Assembly: GCF_024462815.1 (NCBI RefSeq)
Contig: NZ_JANGCG010000001.1
Coordinates: forward strand, 186,001 to 250,000
DNA length: 64,000 nucleotides
Direction: 5' to 3'
Origin: Gemmiger formicilis
Lineage (GTDB): Bacteria; Bacillota; Clostridia; Oscillospirales; Ruminococcaceae
Shown: piece after piece, positions 51,455 through 58,819 of the stretch
How positions within the stretch are numbered: the stretch's first letter is position 1
Layout of the letters: every line of letters begins with the position of its first letter
Position numbers and translations under genes: made by a program
The notes under the pieces: model-generated
What the model was told of the DNA's origin: nothing
Databases searched by the model: none
What the model saw: only the letters and a program-made list of their open reading frames with translations

Positions 51455-52306
51455 ATGGCAAAGAGACATTCCGCGCTGCTCATGCGCACCTACGTCATTA
51501 TGGTGTTCTGCTTCATGTATCTGCCCATCGCAGTCATGATTGCGTTCAGCTTCAACGAGAGCAAGTCCCGTTCCAACTTCACGGGCTTCACCCTTGGCTG
51601 GTACAAGAGCCTGTTCCACAATGAGATGATTCTGTCTGCGCTGGGGCTCAGCCTTGTGCTGGCACTGGTTTCCAGTATTATCGCCACGGTGCTGGGCACA
51701 CTGGCCACCATCGGCATCAACTCCATGTCCCGCCGCAGCCAGCTTATCATCAACAACATCAGCTATGTGCCCGTTGTCAACCCCGAAATCATCACCGGCG
51801 TTTCGCTGATGCTGCTCTTTGTTATGGCGCAGAATTTCGGCATCGGCGGCGAGGGCGGCATCTTTGGCTGGACAACGCTGCTAGTGGCGCACATCACCTT
51901 CAACGTGCCGTACGTTATCTTTAATGTAGGCCCCAAACTGCGTCAGCTGGACCCCAGCCTGTACAATGCAGCGCTGGATTTAGGCTGCACGCCGCGGCAG
52001 GCCTTCTTCAAGGTCATTATGCCGCAGCTTTCCCCGGCCATTCTGTCGGCGTTCCTGATTTGCCTGACCTACTCGATTGACGATTTTATGATTTCGTATT
52101 TCAACTCCGGCACAATGCAGACGCTGCCCATCGCCATCTACTCGATGACCCGTAAGAAGGTCAGCCCGGAGATTAACGCTCTGTCGGCGGTTATCTTCTG
52201 CGTCATTCTGGCCATTATCCTGATTTCCAACGCTGCAGACTCCCGCGCTTACCGCCGCAATCAGAAGGCCATCCGCAAGGCCATGCTGGACGAAGGGGGG
52301 CATTGA
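51455..52306 (+). CDS. potC: Spermidine/putrescine ABC permease
   Basis: 283 residues, six membrane helices, EAA loop YNAALDLGCTPRQAFFKVIMPQLSPAI. RSNFTGFTLGWYKSLF near residue 35-50 is typical of PotC. It pairs with PotB in the membrane channel. Its stop is 2 nt before the start of the binding protein gene. Confidence 0.94.
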   Translation: MAKRHSALLMRTYVIMVFCFMYLPIAVMIAFSFNESKSRSNFTGFTLGWYKSLFHNEMILSALGLSLVLALVSSIIATVLGTLATIGINSMSRRSQLIINNISYVPVVNPEIITGVSLMLLFVMAQNFGIGGEGGIFGWTTLLVAHITFNVPYVIFNVGPKLRQLDPSLYNAALDLGCTPRQAFFKVIMPQLSPAILSAFLICLTYSIDDFMISYFNSGTMQTLPIAIYSMTRKKVSPEINALSAVIFCVILAIILISNAADSRAYRRNQKAIRKAMLDEGGH

Positions 52307-52308
52307 GG

Positions 52309-53550
52309 ATGAAATTCAAACAGCTTTCTGCCGCCGCGCTGGCGGTGCTGACCGTAACTATGCTGAGCGCCGCGCCGGTGTATGCCGCGGAGGATATTCA
52401 AATCAATGAAGATATCACCGTCTCCGGCGACTATGACTGGACGCGTTTTGCCAATGACCGCATCACGCTGAACGTCTACAACAACGGCCTGTACATTTCT
52501 GACGGTTCGGATGACAGCGTGAACGTGCTCACTGCCTTTGAGGAGCTGACCGGCATCAAGGTCAACTACACCACCTACGATTCCAATGAGAGCCTGTACG
52601 CCAAGCTGAAATCCGGCGGTGTTTCCTACGATGTGATTTTTCCCTCCGACTATATGGTCGGCAAGATGATTTCCGAGGGGATGCTGTCCGAGCTGGATAT
52701 GGACAATATCCCGAACTTTGCCGGTATCGGCGAGGAATATCTGGGCCGCAGCTTTGACCCTGACAACGCCTACAGCGTGCCCTATATGTGGGGCACCACC
52801 GGCCTTATCTACAACACCACGATGGTGGACGAGCCGCCCACAAGCTGGGCTGATATGTGGGACGTGGAGTACACCAACAATGTGCTGATGTTCAACAACT
52901 CCCGCGATGCCTACGCTATTGCTGCAAAAACCATCGGCCTTTCGATGAATCCGCAGTCCGTGGATGAAATCACCGCCATCACAAACGCCCTGAAAGAGCA
53001 GAAGAACATCGTACAGGCTTACGTCATGGACGAAGTCTTTGACAAGATGGAGGGCGGTGAGGCCGCCATGGCGCCCTATTACGCGGGCGATGCCATCACG
53101 ATGATTGACGAGAACCCGGATTTGGCCTTTGTCCACCCGGAGGAGGGCGTCAACTTCTTCATCGACAGTATGTGCATCCCGGCCAACGCCAAGCACAAGG
53201 AAGCCGCCGAGATGTTCATCAACTACCTGTGTGAGCCGGATGTGGGCCTTGCCAACTGCGACTTCATCGGCTATTCCACCCCTATCACCGCCGTGTGGGA
53301 GATGCTGGACGATGACCTGAAGTACAGCGATATTGCTTATCCAGGCGCAGACGTGCTGGACAAGGCCGAGGTCTTTGAGACCCTGCCGGAGGACATCAAC
53401 GCCGCAATGGACGCCCAGTGGAGCGAAATGAAGAGCTACGAGGAGAGCGGCAGCGGCTGGATGGTACTTGTCTTACTGTTGTTGGCCATCGCCATTTCCG
53501 CCTTCAATATCTGGCGCAAGGTGCGCAAGAAAACGCGGGATAACTACTGA
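52309..53550 (+). CDS. potD: Polyamine-binding protein with C-terminal membrane anchor
   Basis: 413 residues. The signal peptide MKFKQLSAAALAVLTVTMLSAAPVYA has no lipobox Cys. The binding domain is PotD/PotF-like (NVYNNGLYISDG, VNYTTYDSNESLYAKLKSGG, DVIFPSDYMVGKM, GVNFFIDSMCIPANAKHKEAA). Unusually, the C-terminus ends in a membrane helix (WMVLVLLLLAIAISAFNIW) and a basic tail (RKVRKKTRDNY), so it is probably anchored by this helix rather than by lipid. ATG at 52309 is preferred over the overlapping TTG at 52303. Last gene of the operon. Confidence 0.92.
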   Translation: MKFKQLSAAALAVLTVTMLSAAPVYAAEDIQINEDITVSGDYDWTRFANDRITLNVYNNGLYISDGSDDSVNVLTAFEELTGIKVNYTTYDSNESLYAKLKSGGVSYDVIFPSDYMVGKMISEGMLSELDMDNIPNFAGIGEEYLGRSFDPDNAYSVPYMWGTTGLIYNTTMVDEPPTSWADMWDVEYTNNVLMFNNSRDAYAIAAKTIGLSMNPQSVDEITAITNALKEQKNIVQAYVMDEVFDKMEGGEAAMAPYYAGDAITMIDENPDLAFVHPEEGVNFFIDSMCIPANAKHKEAAEMFINYLCEPDVGLANCDFIGYSTPITAVWEMLDDDLKYSDIAYPGADVLDKAEVFETLPEDINAAMDAQWSEMKSYEESGSGWMVLVLLLLAIAISAFNIWRKVRKKTRDNY

Positions 53551-53555
53551 TTTTT

Positions 53556-53595
53556 AAAAGCAGTGTGCCAGAGTGCGGGCACACTGCTTTTGCAT
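53556..53595 (+). terminator. Terminator after potD
   Basis: AAAAGCAGTGTGCC and GGCACACTGCTTTT pair perfectly. The T-tract contains the -35 of the next promoter. Confidence 0.88.
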
Positions 53596-53618
53596 TTTCG
53601 GCGACGGTATGCTATACT
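53590..53618 (+). promoter_or_regulatory. Promoter of the thioesterase gene
   Basis: TTGCAT at 53590-53595 and TATACT at 53613-53618, 17-nt spacer, extended -10 TGC. Confidence 0.7.
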
Positions 53619-53660
53619 GTTCTTGATTCATCAAATATTGTTCTTAAGGAGGGCGCATTT

Positions 53661-54404
53661 ATGCCCGAAAAACAAACCACCTATACAGAAAAATTCACCG
53701 TCTACCGCACGGACGGCGACCACCTCGGCAATGTCAAGCTGGGGGCGCTGCTGCGCTATGCCCAGCAGGTCGCTACCGCACACGCCGAGGCCGTCGGTCT
53801 GGATGACGCGCTATACCGTGAAACCCACACTGCCTATGTGCTGGCAAAGCTGGCCCTGCACGTTATCCGCCTGCCCCGCGTGGATGAGGAACTCACCCTT
53901 GTGACCCAGCCGGAGCGCTGCAAGCGCGCCGTAAATAAGCGCATCACTCATTTCTATGATGCCGCCGGGCAGGAGGTAGTTGTGATGGACAGCCGCTGGG
54001 TACTCATCGACACTGAGAAGCGCATCATCCTGCGCAAGCATCCGGAGCAGTTTGCCGACCAATGGGCCGAGGATGTGCCCACCGAGCTGCCCATAAAACT
54101 GCCCCGCGTTGCGCAGGAGGACTGCGAGCCTCTGGGTGAGCAGACCGCCAGCTATTCCCGCTGTGATATGAACGGTCATCTGAACAATACCCGCTATGCG
54201 GATATTGTCTGTGACGCCATTCCGTGGCAGGTCTGGGATACCGCAGAGCTGCAGGATTTCACCATCAGCTACCACAGAGAGGTTCCCCGCGGGGAGAGCT
54301 TCACCCTGCGCCGTGCACAGCTGGCAGACGGCAGCTTCTATTTTGACGGCGAACGCAGCGGAAAATCTGCCTTTGAAGCACAGATTACCTTCAAACCCTT
54401 ATAA
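53661..54404 (+). CDS. Acyl-ACP thioesterase
   Basis: 247 residues made of two hot-dog folds, the FatA/FatB-like bacterial family that releases fatty acids from acyl carrier protein. The second fold carries SRCDMNGHLNNTRYADIV, with the catalytic Asn/His cluster. N-terminal EKFTVYRTDGDHLGNVKLGALLRYAQQVA is the usual opening. ATG at 53661 follows AAGGAGGG. Cytoplasmic. Confidence 0.9.
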   Translation: MPEKQTTYTEKFTVYRTDGDHLGNVKLGALLRYAQQVATAHAEAVGLDDALYRETHTAYVLAKLALHVIRLPRVDEELTLVTQPERCKRAVNKRITHFYDAAGQEVVVMDSRWVLIDTEKRIILRKHPEQFADQWAEDVPTELPIKLPRVAQEDCEPLGEQTASYSRCDMNGHLNNTRYADIVCDAIPWQVWDTAELQDFTISYHREVPRGESFTLRRAQLADGSFYFDGERSGKSAFEAQITFKPL

Positions 54405-54461
54405 TTTCTACACAAACCCCTGTTACACTGTTTACAGAAACAATGTAAAGGAGTTATTATT

Positions 54462-55322
54462 ATGACAAAGCAAAAATTCGGCCTGACCGGCACGGCGCTC
54501 AAAACGATTGCGCTGGTACTGATGGTTATGGATCACATCCATTACTTTTTTGACTTTACCGGCATTGTGCCGGAATGGTTCAGTATGCTGGCACGGCTGT
54601 CCGCACCGCTGTTTTTGTTCTGCACTGTTGAGGGCTTCGCCCATACCCATGACCGCAGGCGCTACTTCCTGCGTATCTGGGCCATCGGCGCTGCGATGGG
54701 CACTGTGGAATTTTTTATGATCTATGCAGGGGCCTTCCGCCGCGGGGACGGCTTCTACCCGCTGAATGCCATTTTTCAGGATCTGATGCTGCTCTGCATA
54801 ATCTGGCAGGGCATTGACTGGCTGCGCCAGCGCCGGTTTGTACGGGGCGCACTGGCTGTTGCCATGCCGATCCTCTGGCCGTTTTGCATCGCAGCGCTGC
54901 TGATGCTTTTTCCCAAAATTCAGGACGCACCGATCGGCTCTGCCGTGTTGGCGTGGGTCATCACCGCGCCGCTGCCTTTGTGGACATCCATCACCGACGG
55001 CGGCTGGGCTTTTCTGGCCGGGGGCGTTGTGTTGTATGCACTGTACGGCCACAAGCGCCTGCAGCTGACCGTCTGGGCGGCCATGACCTTCCTGTGCGAT
55101 TTTGTGCTGGTCTATCTGCAGGTTCACAGTCTGCCGGATTTCGCCTTTTCCCAGATGTTCACAGTCAACTATGAGTGGCTCGGTGTTTTTGCCGTTATCG
55201 GCATGGCGCTGTACAACGGCCAGCGCGGCAGCGGCCACAAGCAGCTGTTTTACTGGTTCTACCCAGCACATATCTATCTGCTTTACGGCGCATCCTGTCT
55301 TGTTTACAGCTTACTGCAATAA
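54462..55322 (+). CDS. TraX-family membrane protein
   Basis: 286 residues with about eight membrane helices. It opens GLTGTALKTIALVLMVMDHIHYFF and has WFSMLARLSAPLFLFCTVEGFAHTHDRRRYFLRI, which match the TraX family. The founding member acetylates F pilin, but chromosomal relatives are integral membrane acyltransferase-like proteins of unknown target. There are no conjugation genes nearby. Site AAAGGAG. Confidence 0.88.
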   Translation: MTKQKFGLTGTALKTIALVLMVMDHIHYFFDFTGIVPEWFSMLARLSAPLFLFCTVEGFAHTHDRRRYFLRIWAIGAAMGTVEFFMIYAGAFRRGDGFYPLNAIFQDLMLLCIIWQGIDWLRQRRFVRGALAVAMPILWPFCIAALLMLFPKIQDAPIGSAVLAWVITAPLPLWTSITDGGWAFLAGGVVLYALYGHKRLQLTVWAAMTFLCDFVLVYLQVHSLPDFAFSQMFTVNYEWLGVFAVIGMALYNGQRGSGHKQLFYWFYPAHIYLLYGASCLVYSLLQ

Positions 55323-55333
55323 AAGGGGCTATT

Positions 55334-56005
55334 ATGGCAAACATTCTGGCAATCGATGATGACCGCGACCTTTGTACGCTGCTAAAAACAGCGCTGGAGC
55401 GTGACGGCCACACCGTAGAAACGCGCACCTCCGGCACACAGCTGACCGATACGCTCTGCCGGTGGGCGGACTGCATCCTGCTGGATGTGATGATGCCCGG
55501 CGAGGATGGCTTTGCCGTCTGCCGCCGCATCCGCGCCGAGACTGACGCGCCGATCTTATTTTTGACCGCGCGTACCGATGAACCGTCGGTGCTGATGGGC
55601 CTTGGCCTTGGCGCGGACGATTACCTGACCAAGCCGTTCCGCATAGCGGAGCTGCGTGCGCGGGTCGCAGCACACCTGCGGCGGCAGAACCGCACACCGA
55701 CCCATAAGATTACCCGCGGCGGGGTGGCGCTGGATCTTTCCGCCAAGGAAGCCAGTGTTGGCGGCACGCCTTTGCACCTGACAAAATCCGAGTACGCCAT
55801 CTGTGAGCTGCTGGCCCTCCATGCAGGGCAGACCTTTTCCAAAGAACAAATCTATGAAGCCGTGTTCGGTTATGATGGTACAGCGGATGACACGGCCATC
55901 ACCCAGCACATCAAGAACATCCGCGCCAAGCTGCGCACGGCCGGGGCAGGGGAGGTGCTGCAAACAATATGGGGAGTGGGCTACCAATGGCAAAGCGAAA
56001 ACTGA
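55334..56005 (+). CDS. OmpR/PhoB-type response regulator
   Basis: 223 residues. Receiver domain with acidic pocket D8/D9, phospho-acceptor D51 in ILLDVMMPGEDGF, and Lys in LTKPFR near 100; C-terminal winged helix ending QTIWGVGYQWQ. ATG at 55334 follows AAAAGGGG. The downstream kinase gene overlaps its end by 19 nt, so the two form a two-component system. No nearby gene tells the stimulus. Confidence 0.95.
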   Translation: MANILAIDDDRDLCTLLKTALERDGHTVETRTSGTQLTDTLCRWADCILLDVMMPGEDGFAVCRRIRAETDAPILFLTARTDEPSVLMGLGLGADDYLTKPFRIAELRARVAAHLRRQNRTPTHKITRGGVALDLSAKEASVGGTPLHLTKSEYAICELLALHAGQTFSKEQIYEAVFGYDGTADDTAITQHIKNIRAKLRTAGAGEVLQTIWGVGYQWQSEN

Positions 56006-57348
56006 CATCTCTGCGCAGTGTTTTGCTGCGGTATCTCCTTTTGTGCGGCGGCGGGTGCGCGCTGATTCTGGTACTCTGGTGGGGCGTTTTAATGCAGCTG
56101 ATAGACATCGGTTTTCTGCTGCCTGCCGTGGCGTCCGCCCAGGCCTGCGCCGACGCGCGGGAGACTGTGGCCTCGATGACGGCTGACACATTCGATTCCC
56201 TGCAGATCAGCGACTTATGCCGCTGGGCTGTGGTACAGAAGGACGCAGTGCTGCAGACCAACATGACCGCCCGTCAGCTGAAAATTGCCCTCAACGCCTT
56301 TCACGGCGGCAGCGGCAATCTGGTGCTGATGCAGTACCAGTACGATGTTAAAATGGCGGACGGAAGCTTTTGCCTTTTGCAGTACGACTATGCCTTGCCC
56401 TACGCTGACCCGGCCCTGCGGGACACGCTGCCGGATTTCCAGACCTGCTATATTTTGCTGCTGGCGGCGCTCATCCTCGTTTGGCTGGGCTGGCAGACCC
56501 ACTGCACCGTGCGCACTTTTGCCGCAGAGACTGCCCGGCTGAACGCGGCTGTAGATGCTATTGCCGCCCGGCAGCTGGAGCAAATTGACACGGATGGCGT
56601 GCGCATCCGGGAATTTTCCGCTACCTTGCAGGCCCTACAGACAATGGGCCGCGAGCTGACGGACAGCCTGCAAAGCCAGTGGCGGATGGAGCAGCAGCGC
56701 ACCGAGCAGATTGCCGCACTGGCCCATGACCTGAAAACACCGCTGACCGTCATACAAGGCAACGCCGAACTTCTGGCGGAGAAGGGGGCATCTGCCGGGC
56801 AGCAGGCACAGCTGGACGCCATTCTGCGCGGTACCCAGCGCGCACAGCAGTATCTGGCGGCCTTGCGCACCGTGGGGGCACCGCCAGCGCCGCAGCGCTT
56901 GCTGGACAGCCACGTACTGACTGCCCAGCTGGCCGATGCAGCCAGCGCCCTGTGTGCCCCTGCCGGGGTAGACTTTCACTGTGAGGAGCACTGGCAGGGC
57001 CACATCAGGGCCGCAGAGGATGATTTACGCCGCGCCGTGGAGAATCTTCTGGAGAACGCCGTGAACCATACGCCCCGCGGCGGCACGGTAACACTGACCG
57101 TTGCCGCAGAAAATGACAGGTTCCTCCTGCGCGTGACCGATACCGGCCCCGGCTTCACGCCAGAAGCGCTGGCAAAAGCAGGGGAAATGCTCTATACCGA
57201 CGCCGCCCGCAGCGACGCGGCCCATCAGGGATTAGGGCTGTATTTTGCGAAAAAAGTCGCACAGTTCCACGGCGGCACACTGGTTTTATCTAACCTTTCC
57301 GGCACGCATGGTGCCTGCGCTGAGCTGCGCCTGCCGATTGGCAGATAG
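55987..57348 (+). CDS. Sensor histidine kinase
   Basis: 453 residues: two membrane helices (about 15-40 and 150-170) flank an extracellular sensor loop of about 110 residues. Then come a HAMP-like linker, the phospho-acceptor His in ALAHDLKTPLTVIQGNAELL (about 245) and an ATP-binding domain with N box NLLENAVNH, G1 DTGPGF and G2 HQGLGLYFAKKVA. ATG at 55987 lies in the end of the regulator gene after GGGAGTGGG; an ATG six codons upstream is less well placed. Confidence 0.93.
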   Translation: MAKRKLTSLRSVLLRYLLLCGGGCALILVLWWGVLMQLIDIGFLLPAVASAQACADARETVASMTADTFDSLQISDLCRWAVVQKDAVLQTNMTARQLKIALNAFHGGSGNLVLMQYQYDVKMADGSFCLLQYDYALPYADPALRDTLPDFQTCYILLLAALILVWLGWQTHCTVRTFAAETARLNAAVDAIAARQLEQIDTDGVRIREFSATLQALQTMGRELTDSLQSQWRMEQQRTEQIAALAHDLKTPLTVIQGNAELLAEKGASAGQQAQLDAILRGTQRAQQYLAALRTVGAPPAPQRLLDSHVLTAQLADAASALCAPAGVDFHCEEHWQGHIRAAEDDLRRAVENLLENAVNHTPRGGTVTLTVAAENDRFLLRVTDTGPGFTPEALAKAGEMLYTDAARSDAAHQGLGLYFAKKVAQFHGGTLVLSNLSGTHGACAELRLPIGR

Positions 57349-57351
57349 TCC

Positions 57352-57380
57352 ATGACGGCGATTTTGCCTTGTGCTAGAAT
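57352..57380 (+). promoter_or_regulatory. Promoter of the YcxB-like gene
   Basis: TAGAAT at 57375-57380 with extended -10 TGC and a weak -35 ATGACG at 57352-57357, 17-nt spacer. Confidence 0.5.
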
Positions 57381-57420
57381 TAGGAAAAATCTGTATGCAA
57401 GCGAAAGGAATGTACCCTGC

Positions 57421-58476
57421 ATGGATACTCAAAAATCCTGGCAACTGGATCAGCCGCAAGGCACACCGCTTTATACGTTGGATGTACACAACACCCAAAC
57501 CATGTACGTTAAGCGGATGCTTCTCATCAATCGTCTGCGCCTGTGGCAGCTTGCCGCAGACGTCGCCTTGCTGCTTTTGTATGTCAATTTTCTTTCGGTT
57601 TGGGGCTTTGTGTTGGGGATTCTTTCGATTCCCTTTGTCTTTATCATGGCACGTGCAGTGGCGGTTTCTGCGTATAAAACCACCCAAAGCGCCCGTGGCA
57701 AGCTCGTCCACTACACGTTTTACGAGGATTGCTTCACAGTGCAAAGCTCCTACTCCCAAAGCACGATTTGGTATGACGACCTTTACCGGGTCATTGTGCG
57801 GAAGCATTCCGTCTGCCTGATGGTCTCCAACCGTATCGGCTATGCCTTGTGTGAGAACGAATGTCCCGAAAGCGTGCTGGATTTTATGCGTGAGCGCTGT
57901 GCCGAAAAGCGAAAGCCGAAGGTGAAGGAAACGCTCTTTTCCGTTTTGTTTGCCCTTCTTTGTGTCCTGCTCCTCGGCTATGCCTGCATGGTCGTACTGG
58001 CCCGCTGCAGCACCTCTGCAGAAACCGTTCCCGCGCCCACGCCGCTCCCGACAGAATCGGCCATCGTCGAGGAAGAACCGACTCCGGTACCCACCGCTGC
58101 CCCCGACACAGAAGAAACCATCTCTAAAGACCCCATCAGCACCGGCTATGACGTGATCTACGAAACCTATCTGAAGGAAACCTCCACCACCTACGAGTTC
58201 GAGCTGACCGCAAAAGGGGAGGACTACATCATCCTGAACGATACCGACGACGCCGTAGAATTTTTGCAGTACGACCGTGACTCCGCAAACGGCAGCTGCG
58301 CCCTGTATGTGTATGAGCGCTGCCCCAAGGACGCAAACGGCGGTTGGTCCCGGCAGGAAGCGCAGATTTTGAACATCTACGCCTACCACTACTGGGATGG
58401 TGCCACCGCCGCCAGCGGCAAAACCAGCTGGGGCGACGCACCCACCAAGGAGTACAGCGAATTAACAGGGGAGTGA
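57421..58476 (+). CDS. YcxB-like membrane protein
   Basis: 351 residues. Two helices at about 45-90 and a short YcxB-like domain (YTFYEDCFTVQSSYSQSTIWYDDLYRVIVRKHSVCLMVSN, about 100-145), then a third helix (FSVLFALLCVLLLGYACMVVLA, about 180-200). After it, a Pro/Thr/Glu-rich linker and an acidic C-terminal domain of about 110 residues that should lie outside the cell. Function unknown; the family is widespread in Firmicutes and has no defined role. The C-terminal domain shows no motif I recognise. Confidence 0.75.
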   Translation: MDTQKSWQLDQPQGTPLYTLDVHNTQTMYVKRMLLINRLRLWQLAADVALLLLYVNFLSVWGFVLGILSIPFVFIMARAVAVSAYKTTQSARGKLVHYTFYEDCFTVQSSYSQSTIWYDDLYRVIVRKHSVCLMVSNRIGYALCENECPESVLDFMRERCAEKRKPKVKETLFSVLFALLCVLLLGYACMVVLARCSTSAETVPAPTPLPTESAIVEEEPTPVPTAAPDTEETISKDPISTGYDVIYETYLKETSTTYEFELTAKGEDYIILNDTDDAVEFLQYDRDSANGSCALYVYERCPKDANGGWSRQEAQILNIYAYHYWDGATAASGKTSWGDAPTKEYSELTGE

Positions 58477-58530
58477 GCCGGACACAAATGTGAATAAATT
58501 GAGAAATTACAAAATAATTACATTTTGCTA

Positions 58531-58559
58531 TTGACATTTGGTGACAAAACAGTTACAAT
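58531..58559 (+). promoter_or_regulatory. Strong promoter of the small RNA
   Basis: TTGACA at 58531-58536 and TACAAT at 58554-58559, 17-nt spacer, in an AT-rich setting. Confidence 0.8.
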
Positions 58560-58565
58560 TTAGTT

Positions 58566-58677
58566 GCAAGCTAAATGAACCCCAAGTCAAATAGCTTTAC
58601 CCACATTTTTCATGTGTTCTTCTCCTCCTTTCTTTAAATCCCCGCCCATCCCTCAGGGCGGGGATTTATTTTTTTGT
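58566..58677 (+). ncRNA. Candidate regulatory small RNA with anti-Shine-Dalgarno stretch
   Basis: About 110 nt from the predicted start to a perfect terminator: AAATCCCCGCCC (58636-58647) pairs with GGGCGGGGATTT (58656-58667), then a T-rich tail. Directly before the stem is a C/U-rich single-stranded stretch, CTCCTCCTTTCTTT (58622-58635), which contains CCTCCTTTCT, the same ten bases as the 3' end of 16S rRNA. Such UCCUCC stretches in Gram-positive small RNAs pair with ribosome sites of target mRNAs. A 20-codon frame (ATG at 58575) is present but has no ribosome site. Confidence 0.65.
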
Positions 58678-58700
58678 AACCGTCTGCCGCCTCAATTCGC

Positions 58701-58729
58701 TTTACAAGATTTTCTAATCGTGATAAAAT
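58701..58729 (+). promoter_or_regulatory. Promoter of ftsK
   Basis: TTTACA at 58701-58706 and TAAAAT at 58724-58729, 17-nt spacer, extended -10 TGA. Confidence 0.65.
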
Positions 58730-58819
58730 AAAAGTCGTATGTCCTTATCAGTCTGTAACCTACAGGCTTTCCTTTTATATAATAAGCCAACTGAGAAACA
58801 AGAGAGGGAACACAGTAAC

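Larger units (their letters stand above)
58477..58819 (+). other. Intergenic region before ftsK
   Basis: 343 bases without a normal protein gene. It contains a strong promoter, a short RNA unit ending in a terminator, and the ftsK promoter, each listed separately. Confidence 0.65.

Noticed and set aside
54462..55322. TraX as evidence for a conjugative element
   Set aside because: No other transfer gene is near, composition matches the host, and chromosomal TraX homologues are common in Firmicutes.
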